The position numbers were made by a program, and so were the translations under genes. This document shows positions 1 to 8,065 of a stretch of DNA of 35,052 bases, piece after piece. Under the pieces are notes generated by a model. That model did no database searches, was not told the DNA's origin, and saw only the letters and a list, made by a program, of their open reading frames with translations. Each line of letters begins with the position of its first letter. Positions within the stretch are counted from its first letter, which is position 1. The stretch comes from Candidatus Yonathbacteria bacterium RIFCSPLOWO2_01_FULL_47_33b (GTDB lineage: Bacteria > Patescibacteriota > Minisyncoccia > Phycocordibacterales > UBA1550): positions 1 to 35,052 of the forward strand of contig MHUW01000013.1 of the NCBI GenBank assembly GCA_001823575.1, in the 5' to 3' direction.

Positions 1-279
1 GAGACCGAGCGTTCTCAAGAACAGAACCGCGAAAAAGCAGTACAGATTCTCAAGGGTAAACTTTATAAAAAACAGGACGACGAGCGCAAAGTTGCCGAGA
101 GTGGTATGTATATTAGTAAGACAACAGAAATTGAGTGGGGGAACCAAATCCGCTCGTATGTCATTCATCCTTACAAAATGGTCAAAGACCACCGTACGGG
201 CGTCGAGACGAGTAACGTGGACGCGGTACTTGAAGACGGGGACTTAATGGAATTTATTGAGGCGGAAAAGGAGCTTTAA
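1..279 (+). CDS. prfB: Peptide chain release factor 2, C-terminal part (truncated by window edge)
   Basis: Frame 1 reads ...[52 protein letters not shown], the typical RF2 C-terminus. Confidence 0.9.
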   Translation, partial: ETERSQEQNREKAVQILKGKLYKKQDDERKVAESGMYISKTTEIEWGNQIRSYVIHPYKMVKDHRTGVETSNVDAVLEDGDLMEFIEAEKEL

Positions 280-344
280 ACTTTCATATTTTCGTAATTC
301 AAAGTTTCATAGACACTCCACATTCCATATGGTACGATACGCCT

Positions 345-2510
345 ATGGAACAACTGCCGCAAAGACTATCCGTTGAAGAACTACATGATTTGTCCGATGA
401 AAAGAAGCATACGCGGGGTGCTTTGAGCGACCTCAGTGCGGAGAAAATGCCACAGGAAATGAGTGAGGATCTTTCCGAAGAACCTCGTGGAATTTTGGAA
501 ACCTTGAAAGAGAAATCACAAGGTCTCATTGAGTCCTACGGCGGAATATCAAAGGTGAAAGAAGCTCTCCGTGAACGGCACTCATTTGATGTTCTCTCCG
601 CACATTTTGAAAAAGATGCGGTGCAGAATCTCAAAGAACACACGGAGGCGAAAGAAGTGTACGATACGCTTGCCATCAAGCAGATCAAAAGGAATGTTTC
701 TCTCGGCGGGTCTTCACCGGTCGCGCAAAACATTCTCAACAGATATCAAGAAGGCGCACAACACGAAGAAGAAGCGCTTAAAACTATCCAAGAAAACGAG
801 CCGATCCTCGCTCGCGCGCACGAGCTTCTCTCGTACCAAGAGGGGCTGTCCAAAGAGGGGCACATCTGCCCGCTTCCTTCTACCGTCGGCTACATCAAAA
901 GCATAGAAGAACGAATGATTACTGGCAAACCCGTGTTCCTCCACGGAGCGACCGGCACTGGGAAGACTTCACTTGCTCGCTATGCCACAAAGGAGTTGAC
1001 GGGCAAGGATGCTGAAATGGTGTACTGCTCACCACAGTTTCGCGAACAGCAGGTATGGTCCACGACGGGGCTTCGTGCGACCGAAGACGGCAAGGGTGTG
1101 GAGACGGTCGTCATCTACGGTCCGCTCGCTCGCGCAATGCGTGAGGGTAAAGCCATCATTTTTGACGAGTTCACGACATTGCCCAAAGAACAGATGGCGT
1201 TCATCAAGGGGGTGTTCGGGGTAAAGATTGGCGACAAGATTACTGTTCCCGGGAATGGCGAAATCGCCGTACAAAACGGGTTCCAGATGATATTCACCGC
1301 CAATCTGAAGTCCGAGAAAAATCAAGAACGAAGCGACCTCCCTCCAGAAATGGCGAGTGAGTTTGAGCAGAACAATATGGAGATTGGGTATGCAAGCACA
1401 GAGGAAATGTATGACACGATACTCGCGCGTCTCATCGACCGTAAAGGAAACCTCACGCTTTCATACGAGGATTTGCAAGACACGCTTCCCAAGTTTGTCT
1501 CAGCTATAAAAGAAGTTCAGATTGCATACGCAGGTATCTTGCCCGACGACGAAGCAAAAAAACTCGGCGTAATGGAAGCCAATGGAAGAGTGCAGGGACT
1601 TAAAAAGTTTGTAATGAGCCAGAGGTCCATCGAAGCGATCCTTGAAAGATGGAATGTTGAACAGACGAGAAATGCCGATGCAAACTTCAGAAACTTTCTC
1701 GACGATGCGCTCCAGACAGGCATCACCTTCAAAGAATATCCGGAAGCAGATCGCGAGCTCGTCGCAAAGATATTCGCCACAAAAGGATTTTTGAGGACCA
1801 AGAGTGAAAGCGACCTCGGGCTCAAGAGTGGTTCACTCAAAGGGCTCCACTCAACAGGGCAATACGAAGAGGTAAAAAAGCAGACGCTTTCTATAAAAGA
1901 TGTTGCCACGCTGGACCCGTTTCACACGAGAAAATCCAAAGAGCAAGAAGAGGCTGAGTCATTTGTTAAGGAAGAAATAGGAACAGAATCAAATCCTGAA
2001 GAACTCGAGTCCACCATCGCTCGCGTCCGTGAAGCAGGATTCCTCGACGCGTCATTTGAAGGTAAAGAAACTCATCGCCTCGCTATTGAAGCACTCCCCA
2101 AAGAAGAAGCAATCGAAGCATATCGAAAGAGTGGTGGTGAAACATATATATGGGCAGAGCTCGAAAAGAACATGCCCTACACAACACCAAAGGCAGAAAA
2201 GCTCGATGTGATACTCCTTGGCTTTGGTAAATCGGTCACAAGTGATGAAGCTCTTGCAGAAATGGAGAGACTTGGTGTTCGCCCCCTCACCTACGAGGAG
2301 CTTATTCAATACGGTATCGTAAACCCAGAAGCTCAGAAGAAAAACCCCCACGTTGCATTGGGAAGTAAACATTCCCTGGGCGGCGGTCCTCGCGCTCCGA
2401 TCCTCCGCGTCGGCGACGGCGGGCGCGGCCTGTGCGCCCTCCGTTGGGGCGGTGGCTGGGGCGGGGGGGTGCCGTTTCCCCGTTGTCCGCAAGTAGTGCT
2501 TTGGCTTTAG
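345..2510 (+). CDS. MoxR-like AAA+ ATPase with DGR-diversified C-terminal domain (DGR target 1)
   Basis: Walker A GATGTGKT, Walker B AIIFDEF, MIFTAN sensor-like motif. The C-terminal ~150 aa are homologous to the 29702-30352 product and end in VR1. A +1 G shifts the last ~15 codons; without it the gene would stop at 2496 with ...WGGGCRFPVVRK*. Confidence 0.88.
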   Translation: MEQLPQRLSVEELHDLSDEKKHTRGALSDLSAEKMPQEMSEDLSEEPRGILETLKEKSQGLIESYGGISKVKEALRERHSFDVLSAHFEKDAVQNLKEHTEAKEVYDTLAIKQIKRNVSLGGSSPVAQNILNRYQEGAQHEEEALKTIQENEPILARAHELLSYQEGLSKEGHICPLPSTVGYIKSIEERMITGKPVFLHGATGTGKTSLARYATKELTGKDAEMVYCSPQFREQQVWSTTGLRATEDGKGVETVVIYGPLARAMREGKAIIFDEFTTLPKEQMAFIKGVFGVKIGDKITVPGNGEIAVQNGFQMIFTANLKSEKNQERSDLPPEMASEFEQNNMEIGYASTEEMYDTILARLIDRKGNLTLSYEDLQDTLPKFVSAIKEVQIAYAGILPDDEAKKLGVMEANGRVQGLKKFVMSQRSIEAILERWNVEQTRNADANFRNFLDDALQTGITFKEYPEADRELVAKIFATKGFLRTKSESDLGLKSGSLKGLHSTGQYEEVKKQTLSIKDVATLDPFHTRKSKEQEEAESFVKEEIGTESNPEELESTIARVREAGFLDASFEGKETHRLAIEALPKEEAIEAYRKSGGETYIWAELEKNMPYTTPKAEKLDVILLGFGKSVTSDEALAEMERLGVRPLTYEELIQYGIVNPEAQKKNPHVALGSKHSLGGGPRAPILRVGDGGRGLCALRWGGGWGGGVPFPRCPQVVLWL
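2375..2492 (+). repeat. DGR variable region VR1
   Basis: Aligned by hand to TR 2862-2978. Mismatches fall only at TR adenines (24 of 26 changed: 20 to G, 2 to C, 2 to T) plus one inserted G. Confidence 0.96.
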
Positions 2511-2861
2511 ACACTATGCTTTTGCTTTAAATTTTTGACTTTTGGTCGCGCTTCAATCGACACTGCGCGACATGATTTTGCAAAATCAAAAGTTTTTGGC
2601 ATGCTATATCTTGAGAGTAGATATAGCGTATACGGATAGTGATGTTTGTATGCCATCGAAATCAGTAGGCTATGGACGAGAGTTTTTGTGCGCATGTTGC
2701 ATAGAAAGAGTGTCTATAGTTTCTCTAAAAAAGAAATCTACTTGGCGCATACATGTTGGGTATTGTTATCCCAGTAGGTCATTCTGCTGAATGAGATACC
2801 GACTTAAATACAATGCTTGGTTGCGACTGGGCATGGTGGTCTGCACGCATATATGCGAAAT
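2510..2861 (+). ncRNA. Putative structured leader of the DGR template RNA
   Basis: No convincing ORF. Several stems, e.g. GCTATATC-ttgagagta-GATATAGC, TCGCGC...GCGCGA, GGTAT...ATACC, TCATTC-tgct-GAATGA. Confidence 0.45.
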
Positions 2862-2978
2862 CCTGGACGGCAATCCTCACGCTCCGATCCTCAACGTCAA
2901 CGACGACGAGCGCAACCTGAACGCCAACCATTGGGGCAATGACTGGGACGAGAGGTACCGTTTCCCCGTTGTCCGCAA
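2862..2978 (+). repeat. DGR template repeat (TR)
   Basis: Adenine-rich AAC/GAC/AAT codons; the non-A scaffold is identical to VR1; lies upstream of the RT gene; ends in the shared TTTCCCCGTTGTCCGCAA block (IMH-like). Confidence 0.96.
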
Positions 2979-2987
2979 CTTTATTTC

Positions 2988-3410
2988 TTACTCCCGCGCT
3001 TTTGCGCGGGAGTTTTCTTTTTCTGTTTGCGCAAGTATCTGGTTGTGCCAGCCACCGAGCATGCGCCCTACTTCGAAAAGCTTTTCAGAGAGCGCAATGA
3101 ACTTTTTTGCATCGAGTGCGTCGACTTTGTTTGCGACACGAAGGAGGAGTTTTACCGTGTCGAGTAGCTGAATTGCTTTTTGAATGTGAACGGTCTTGTG
3201 TTCCTTTTTTACAAAAAGTGCCGAGGATATATAGCACATGATTTCACACAAGAGAGAGTCTATTTTTGCACCGAGTGAGTAGCGGTGGATTTTTGGAAAG
3301 TGTAGAATGTAGGAATGCCACAAAGTATACGCAACTTCAATCTTGAGAATGAGGGGTGGGATGTCTGTGGGTATACGGGGGGGGGGTGGACATAAAGGAA
3401 AGTATACCAT
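2988..3410 (-). CDS. avd: Avd-like DGR accessory protein (four-helix bundle)
   Basis: HFPKIHRYSLGAKIDSLLCEIMCYISSALF...KAIQLLDTVKLLLRVANKVDALDAKKFIALSEKLFEVGRMLGGWHNQ matches the Avd/four-helix-bundle pattern; the start codon is uncertain. Confidence 0.82.
   Translation of the reverse strand: MVYFPLCPPPPRIPTDIPPLILKIEVAYTLWHSYILHFPKIHRYSLGAKIDSLLCEIMCYISSALFVKKEHKTVHIQKAIQLLDTVKLLLRVANKVDALDAKKFIALSEKLFEVGRMLGGWHNQILAQTEKENSRAKARE
2990..3013 (+). terminator. Strong hairpin immediately downstream of TR
   Basis: ACTCCCGCGC-TTTT-GCGCGGGAGT followed by TTTCTTTTT. Confidence 0.7.
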
Positions 3411-4320
3411 ACAGAATGTACCCAACGCCCGTTCTTTTGAAGAAATCATCTCATACGAAAATTTATTGCGCGCGTGGGAAGATTTTATAAAAGGAAAGCG
3501 TGGCAGGAGAGACGTGGATATGTTTGCTCGTACATTGTCAGATAACTTGTGGCAACTTCACTTTGATTTAAAGAATAGCACTTATGCGCATGGAGGGTAC
3601 CATGAGTACACTATTTGTGATCCAAAAAAACGTACGATACACAAGGCAAGTGTGAGAGACAGGGTGGTACATAGACTAGTCTACAATGCTCTCTATCGGT
3701 ATTTTGATAAGCGGTTCATTCATGACTCGCACTCATCGCGAAAAGGGAAGGGGACACACAGAGCGCGCGACAGGTTTCGGCTTTTTGCGCAGAAAGTTAG
3801 TAAAAATTATACAAAGCAATGTTTTGTCTTGAAATTTGATATACAGAAATGTTTTGCGAGTATTGACCAGACAACGCTTTTGGAAATTCTTAAAAAACAT
3901 ATTGCTGATGATGAGGTGTATGACATTGTTGCTATAATCATTGGGAGCTTTAAATGCGGGCTTCCGCTTGGGAACCTCACTTCCCAACTTTTTATCAATG
4001 TGTACCTCCACGAGCTTGATTGGTTTTGTAAACATACCATTCGCGCAAAATATTATTTGCGTTACGCTGACGATGTTGTTATTGTATCGGATGATGAAGA
4101 TGAGCTCGACGTTGCGTACAGAATAATCGCTGATTTTTTGTTAAGCAAACTTTATCTTACGACCCACAAAAAGAGTGTGGCTACCATTTACCAAGGGGTT
4201 GACGTGTTGGGCGTGATATTCTTCCCCCGATATGGTATTTTAAGGAGAAGGACGAGGGTGCGGATGAGGGTGCGAGAACAACATGGAAAATATCTTCAAA
4301 CAAGAAATGGCGCAGAATAG
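3343..4320 (+). CDS. DGR reverse transcriptase
   Basis: HKASVRDRVVHRLVYN, DSHSSRKGKGTHRA, LKFDIQKCFASID, GLPLGNLTSQLFINVYLHELD, YLRYADDVVIVSDD, GVDVLGVIFFPRYGILRRRT; the exact start is uncertain. Confidence 0.95.
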   Translation: MRMRGGMSVGIRGGGGHKGKYTIQNVPNARSFEEIISYENLLRAWEDFIKGKRGRRDVDMFARTLSDNLWQLHFDLKNSTYAHGGYHEYTICDPKKRTIHKASVRDRVVHRLVYNALYRYFDKRFIHDSHSSRKGKGTHRARDRFRLFAQKVSKNYTKQCFVLKFDIQKCFASIDQTTLLEILKKHIADDEVYDIVAIIIGSFKCGLPLGNLTSQLFINVYLHELDWFCKHTIRAKYYLRYADDVVIVSDDEDELDVAYRIIADFLLSKLYLTTHKKSVATIYQGVDVLGVIFFPRYGILRRRTRVRMRVREQHGKYLQTRNGAE

Positions 4321-6181
4321 CTCGAAGGACGGGGTTGTTCCGCGTGAGGGTAAAGACATCAGTACCGAGTATTTTAATACGCACCGGGACTTTTTTGAGA
4401 CTTATGCGCGTGGCGGGGTGAAGGTGGAGCCGGCTCCAGTAGGGCTTGACACCTTTGCGTTTAATCTGGAGAAAAACACGATTTATGTGAACGATATGTT
4501 TTACCGAGAAGGAAGAGGGTTTAGCGACGAGAAAACCGCTTTTGCAGTGTGTCACGAGGTAGAGCATTTTTTTGAAAAAAAGATGATGCTTACGGAGAAG
4601 GGAGGTGGCGAATACTTTTCAAAGTATTTGGAAAAAATTGGAAAGTCTCGCGCATATGGGCTTTTGGATAATTGTGTCGCTGATATTCGAGAAAACAGAT
4701 CGGTTGTGGAAAAGACTGGCAAGGAGTTTAGGAATACTGAAGAAAAAATGTACCGTGAGGATTTATTTCCGAGTGCCGACTTTCGGGATGCTCCGCTCCA
4801 TATACAATTTGCGCAGGCGATACTGCGTGAACGAAGACTACCCGATGAGCAATGCCTGGTGGCGGATGAGGTGCGCGCAAAACTCGATGCACTTGATGGT
4901 ATTGTAAATAAAAATAAAGTAAAACTTCTCGACGCAATGACGGGTACTAACGTGCCTATGTCGCTTCGGCTGAAACTCCTTGATCAATATGTCGTGCCGA
5001 TGATGGAGGAGCTTAAGAAGAAGGATCTGGAAAACGAAAAGGAGAAAAGTAAAGAGAGAGGGGAAAGTGGCGATAAGAAAGAGGGAGGCGAGGAACAGGC
5101 AGGTGCTCCGAAAGATGGCGAAGGAGAGCTTGACCCGAACGAGGTCTTCAAAGAAGCATATGAACGGGCGGAAAAAGGCACGCTCGGGTCGGTTCCTCAC
5201 GAAGCGGAGGAAGCGACATTTAAGGAGTGGCAGAAGGGAGAAAAAGAAAATAGTGTTGAAACACGCGATAAAGAATACGCGGAGTCTTTGGGTGTGAGTG
5301 AAAAAGCACTTGATGATTATCGCGCTATCAACAAGACGCTGCAGAATGTCATCAACCCCGAAACGAACCAGTCTGTCGTGGATGACTTGCGTGAACTGTT
5401 CAGGAGGATTATTGCCAAGAGAAAAAAGAAATGGATTGTTCCGAAATATCCGCTTGAGGAAGGGGATACTTTAGATGACCCTGTGGGCGCGTATGTGGAG
5501 GGGATGCGGGGGAATTTCAAACCGAAGGTTTGGGAGGAACAGGAGATCAAGGAAATTCGTGGAAATAAATGTGGCGAGGTGGAGATATCGTTTGTGTGCG
5601 ATGGCTCTGGAAGTATGAACGACGGAGGCGGATTGAAAAGGAAAGAACAGCAGAGAGCGATGGTGCTTGCGATGGAGGCGCTCAAGGATTTTAACGATAT
5701 GGTGGATGAGGAATCGGGGTCGCTTACTGAGCCCATTGATATAAAAACGGAGGTCTACAAGTTTCAGGGTGAGCAAAGTGACAGTGAACCTTTGAAACAA
5801 ATGGGGCGCGAGCTTTCCGAAAAAGACCGGATAACGGTGTGTGGCGAGCTCTCGAGTACGCCGGGGAGTACGACAGATTTTGTTCCGCTTGAAACTATCA
5901 ACATACAATTGCCCGATGAGTCTCTGGGCAAGATACGCGACGGGGAGTTGAAAAAGATTGTCATTGTGTTGACGGACGGGGAGAGTGATGATTCGCGGAG
6001 GGTTAAAGATACCATAGCATCGCTTCGTGAGAAAGGGGTCGTGGTGGTCGGCTTGGGGATTACGAGCGCGGGTGGGGCTGTCCTGGAAACATACGCCCCC
6101 AACGCTCTCGTCGTGGAGGATGCAAAAGATCTGCCAAGAATGCTCGGCGAGCTTTTGGAGGATCATTTGAAGGAGTTGTAA
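4283..6181 (+). CDS. VWA-domain protein with N-terminal metallopeptidase-like HEVEH motif
   Basis: VWA MIDAS ISFVCDGSGSMND and IVIVLTDGESDD; AVCHEVEHFFEKK (HExxH); low-complexity charged linker between them. Confidence 0.85.
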   Translation: MENIFKQEMAQNSSKDGVVPREGKDISTEYFNTHRDFFETYARGGVKVEPAPVGLDTFAFNLEKNTIYVNDMFYREGRGFSDEKTAFAVCHEVEHFFEKKMMLTEKGGGEYFSKYLEKIGKSRAYGLLDNCVADIRENRSVVEKTGKEFRNTEEKMYREDLFPSADFRDAPLHIQFAQAILRERRLPDEQCLVADEVRAKLDALDGIVNKNKVKLLDAMTGTNVPMSLRLKLLDQYVVPMMEELKKKDLENEKEKSKERGESGDKKEGGEEQAGAPKDGEGELDPNEVFKEAYERAEKGTLGSVPHEAEEATFKEWQKGEKENSVETRDKEYAESLGVSEKALDDYRAINKTLQNVINPETNQSVVDDLRELFRRIIAKRKKKWIVPKYPLEEGDTLDDPVGAYVEGMRGNFKPKVWEEQEIKEIRGNKCGEVEISFVCDGSGSMNDGGGLKRKEQQRAMVLAMEALKDFNDMVDEESGSLTEPIDIKTEVYKFQGEQSDSEPLKQMGRELSEKDRITVCGELSSTPGSTTDFVPLETINIQLPDESLGKIRDGELKKIVIVLTDGESDDSRRVKDTIASLREKGVVVVGLGITSAGGAVLETYAPNALVVEDAKDLPRMLGELLEDHLKEL

Positions 6182-6220
6182 ATATTTCCCCCCGCGAGAA
6201 AAATTTGATAGAATAAGGAA

Positions 6221-6901
6221 ATGATTTATTTCGACAACGTCTCCAAGGTCTACCCCGATGGAACCGTCGCTCTCGAAGGGGTGACCTTCTCGGTAAAGCA
6301 GGGAGAGTTCGTGTCTATTGTCGGACACTCAGGGGCAGGCAAAACAACGTTGATTAAACTCCTTCTTGGTGAAGGGGACTGCACCAGCGGAAGTGTGTCG
6401 TTTGACTCGGTGGATATTCAAAAAGTGAAAATGAAGGATATGCCAAACTTGCGCCGTCGCATTGGTGTCATTTTTCAGGATTTCCGCCTCCTTTCTAATA
6501 AAACCGCTTACGAAAATGTTGCCTTTGCTATGGAGGTTGCAGGAAAGACCGATGAGGAAATCGCCTCTGATGTGCCGCACGTCCTTGAGCTCGTCGACCT
6601 TTCGAAAAAAATGTGGAATTTCCCACGCCAGCTTTCGGGTGGTGAGCTTCAGCGTGTGGCTATTGCGCGTGCCATTGTAAATCACCCTGACCTCATCATT
6701 GCCGACGAACCAACCGGGAACCTCGACCCCATCAACACGTACGAAATCGTCCAGATTTTGAAAAAGATTAACGACCTCGGCACGACTGTTATTTTGACAA
6801 CCCACAACAAGGGCGTCGTCGAGGCCCTTGGTAAGCGCGTAATCACCATGGATCACGGCCGGGTGACACGTGACGACTCTACGGGGAAGTATGCATTATG
6901 A
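6221..6901 (+). CDS. ftsE: Cell division ATP-binding protein FtsE
   Basis: GHSGAGKTTLIKLLLGE, LSGGELQRVAIARA, ADEPTGNLDP; followed by ftsX. Confidence 0.95.
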   Translation: MIYFDNVSKVYPDGTVALEGVTFSVKQGEFVSIVGHSGAGKTTLIKLLLGEGDCTSGSVSFDSVDIQKVKMKDMPNLRRRIGVIFQDFRLLSNKTAYENVAFAMEVAGKTDEEIASDVPHVLELVDLSKKMWNFPRQLSGGELQRVAIARAIVNHPDLIIADEPTGNLDPINTYEIVQILKKINDLGTTVILTTHNKGVVEALGKRVITMDHGRVTRDDSTGKYAL

Positions 6902-7090
6902 GTCAAAAAGTTAAAAGTCAAAAGTGTCTTGGGCCAAGCCTGCGTCCAAGACATGAATTTGCTAATTCAGAATCAGCTGATTCGAAAGCGGACCCAGGAA
7001 TTCATATTTTGCGGGCATCACCATCGTGTGTGATATAATGGGTGAAAGTTTGCGGGCGTTTACTTTTAGACTTTTGACTTTCAACTTTAC
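6902..7090. repeat. Palindromic intergenic element between ftsE and ftsX
   Basis: Outer inverted repeat GTTAAAAGTCAAAAGT / ACTTTTGACTTTCAAC (1 mismatch) and central GAATCAGCTGATTC palindrome; blocks shared with 24272-24311. Confidence 0.6.
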
Positions 7091-7101
7091 GACTAACTAT
7101 T

Positions 7102-8031
7102 ATGCTCTGGATAACCATAAAAAGAATCATCAAGGCGGGCTTCGTGAGCTTTTGGCGCAATGGTAGCGTCTCGCTTTCCGCAGTCTTTGTGATGGTCATT
7201 GCTCTTTTTATGATTGGTTCGACACTGCTCCTTACGGCGTTCCTTGGTACGGCGCTCCGGGACTTGCAGGACAAGATTGATATCAATATCTATCTTTCTA
7301 TTACCGCACCCGAGAACTCCATTTTCGATCTCAAGAGCAGAATTGAAGCACTTCCTGAAGTAAAAGCAGTTACCTATATTTCTCGTGAGCAGGCACTTGA
7401 GACATTCCGTGTTCGCCACGAAAATGACCACCGTATCATTCAGGCGCTCGACGAGGTAGGTACGAACCCTCTGACGGCCGTCCTGACCGTAAAGGCAAAG
7501 GAGCCCGCACAATACGAGGGCATCGCAAAGTTCCTTGAGAACAAATCCTCTCTTGCCCCTGACTCACTCTCTATCGTTTCAAAGGTTAACTACAACGACA
7601 ACAAAGTTGCTATCGAGCGCCTCTCGCGCATTATGGCTGGCGTGAAAAAGCTTGGCGGTATTATCACCGTGGTTTTGATTGGTATTTCAATTCTCATCAC
7701 CTTTAACACCATTCGCCTCGCTATCTTTATCGCACGTGATGAGATTAGTGTCATGCGTCTTGTGGGGGGTAGCAACGAATACATCCGTGGACCGTTTGTG
7801 GTTGAGGGTATGATATATGGTCTCGTGTCGGGGCTTCTGACCGTTATTTTGTTCTACCCGATAACCTATTGGCTCAAGGCTACCACCGAAGGCTTTTATG
7901 GTGGTATCGACCTCTTGCACTATTTTGTCGCAAACTTCATTCAGATATTCTTTATCATTATGCTCTCGGGTATCGCCCTGGGTGCCGTGTCCAGTTATTT
8001 AGCAGTGCGCAAGTATTTATCAACGAGGTAA
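7102..8031 (+). CDS. ftsX: Cell division permease-like protein FtsX
   Basis: FtsX-type N-terminal TM, extracellular domain, C-terminal TM segments with RDEISVMRLVGGSNEYIRGPFVVEGMIYG. Confidence 0.93.
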   Translation: MLWITIKRIIKAGFVSFWRNGSVSLSAVFVMVIALFMIGSTLLLTAFLGTALRDLQDKIDINIYLSITAPENSIFDLKSRIEALPEVKAVTYISREQALETFRVRHENDHRIIQALDEVGTNPLTAVLTVKAKEPAQYEGIAKFLENKSSLAPDSLSIVSKVNYNDNKVAIERLSRIMAGVKKLGGIITVVLIGISILITFNTIRLAIFIARDEISVMRLVGGSNEYIRGPFVVEGMIYGLVSGLLTVILFYPITYWLKATTEGFYGGIDLLHYFVANFIQIFFIIMLSGIALGAVSSYLAVRKYLSTR

Positions 8032-8065
8032 AAAAGATAACAAGCAAGGCGACATCAGATTTTTT

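Noticed and set aside
571-906. Arg/Lys/Ser-rich overlapping plus-strand ORF
   Set aside because: Alternate frame of the MoxR CDS with biased composition; no independent support.
2052-2492. Minus-strand ORFs overlapping the MoxR/VR1 region
   Set aside because: They lie antisense to a well-supported CDS and have no recognizable domains; ORF length is a by-product of GC-rich VR1.
2542-2790. 82-aa ORF between VR1 and TR as a gene
   Set aside because: Composition is not coding-like and it coincides with multiple hairpins; noncoding leader preferred.
2791-3171. 126-aa ORF spanning the TR as a translated gene
   Set aside because: The TR-encoded peptide mirrors the VR reading frame by origin; the downstream part is antisense to avd. 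More likely untranslated template.
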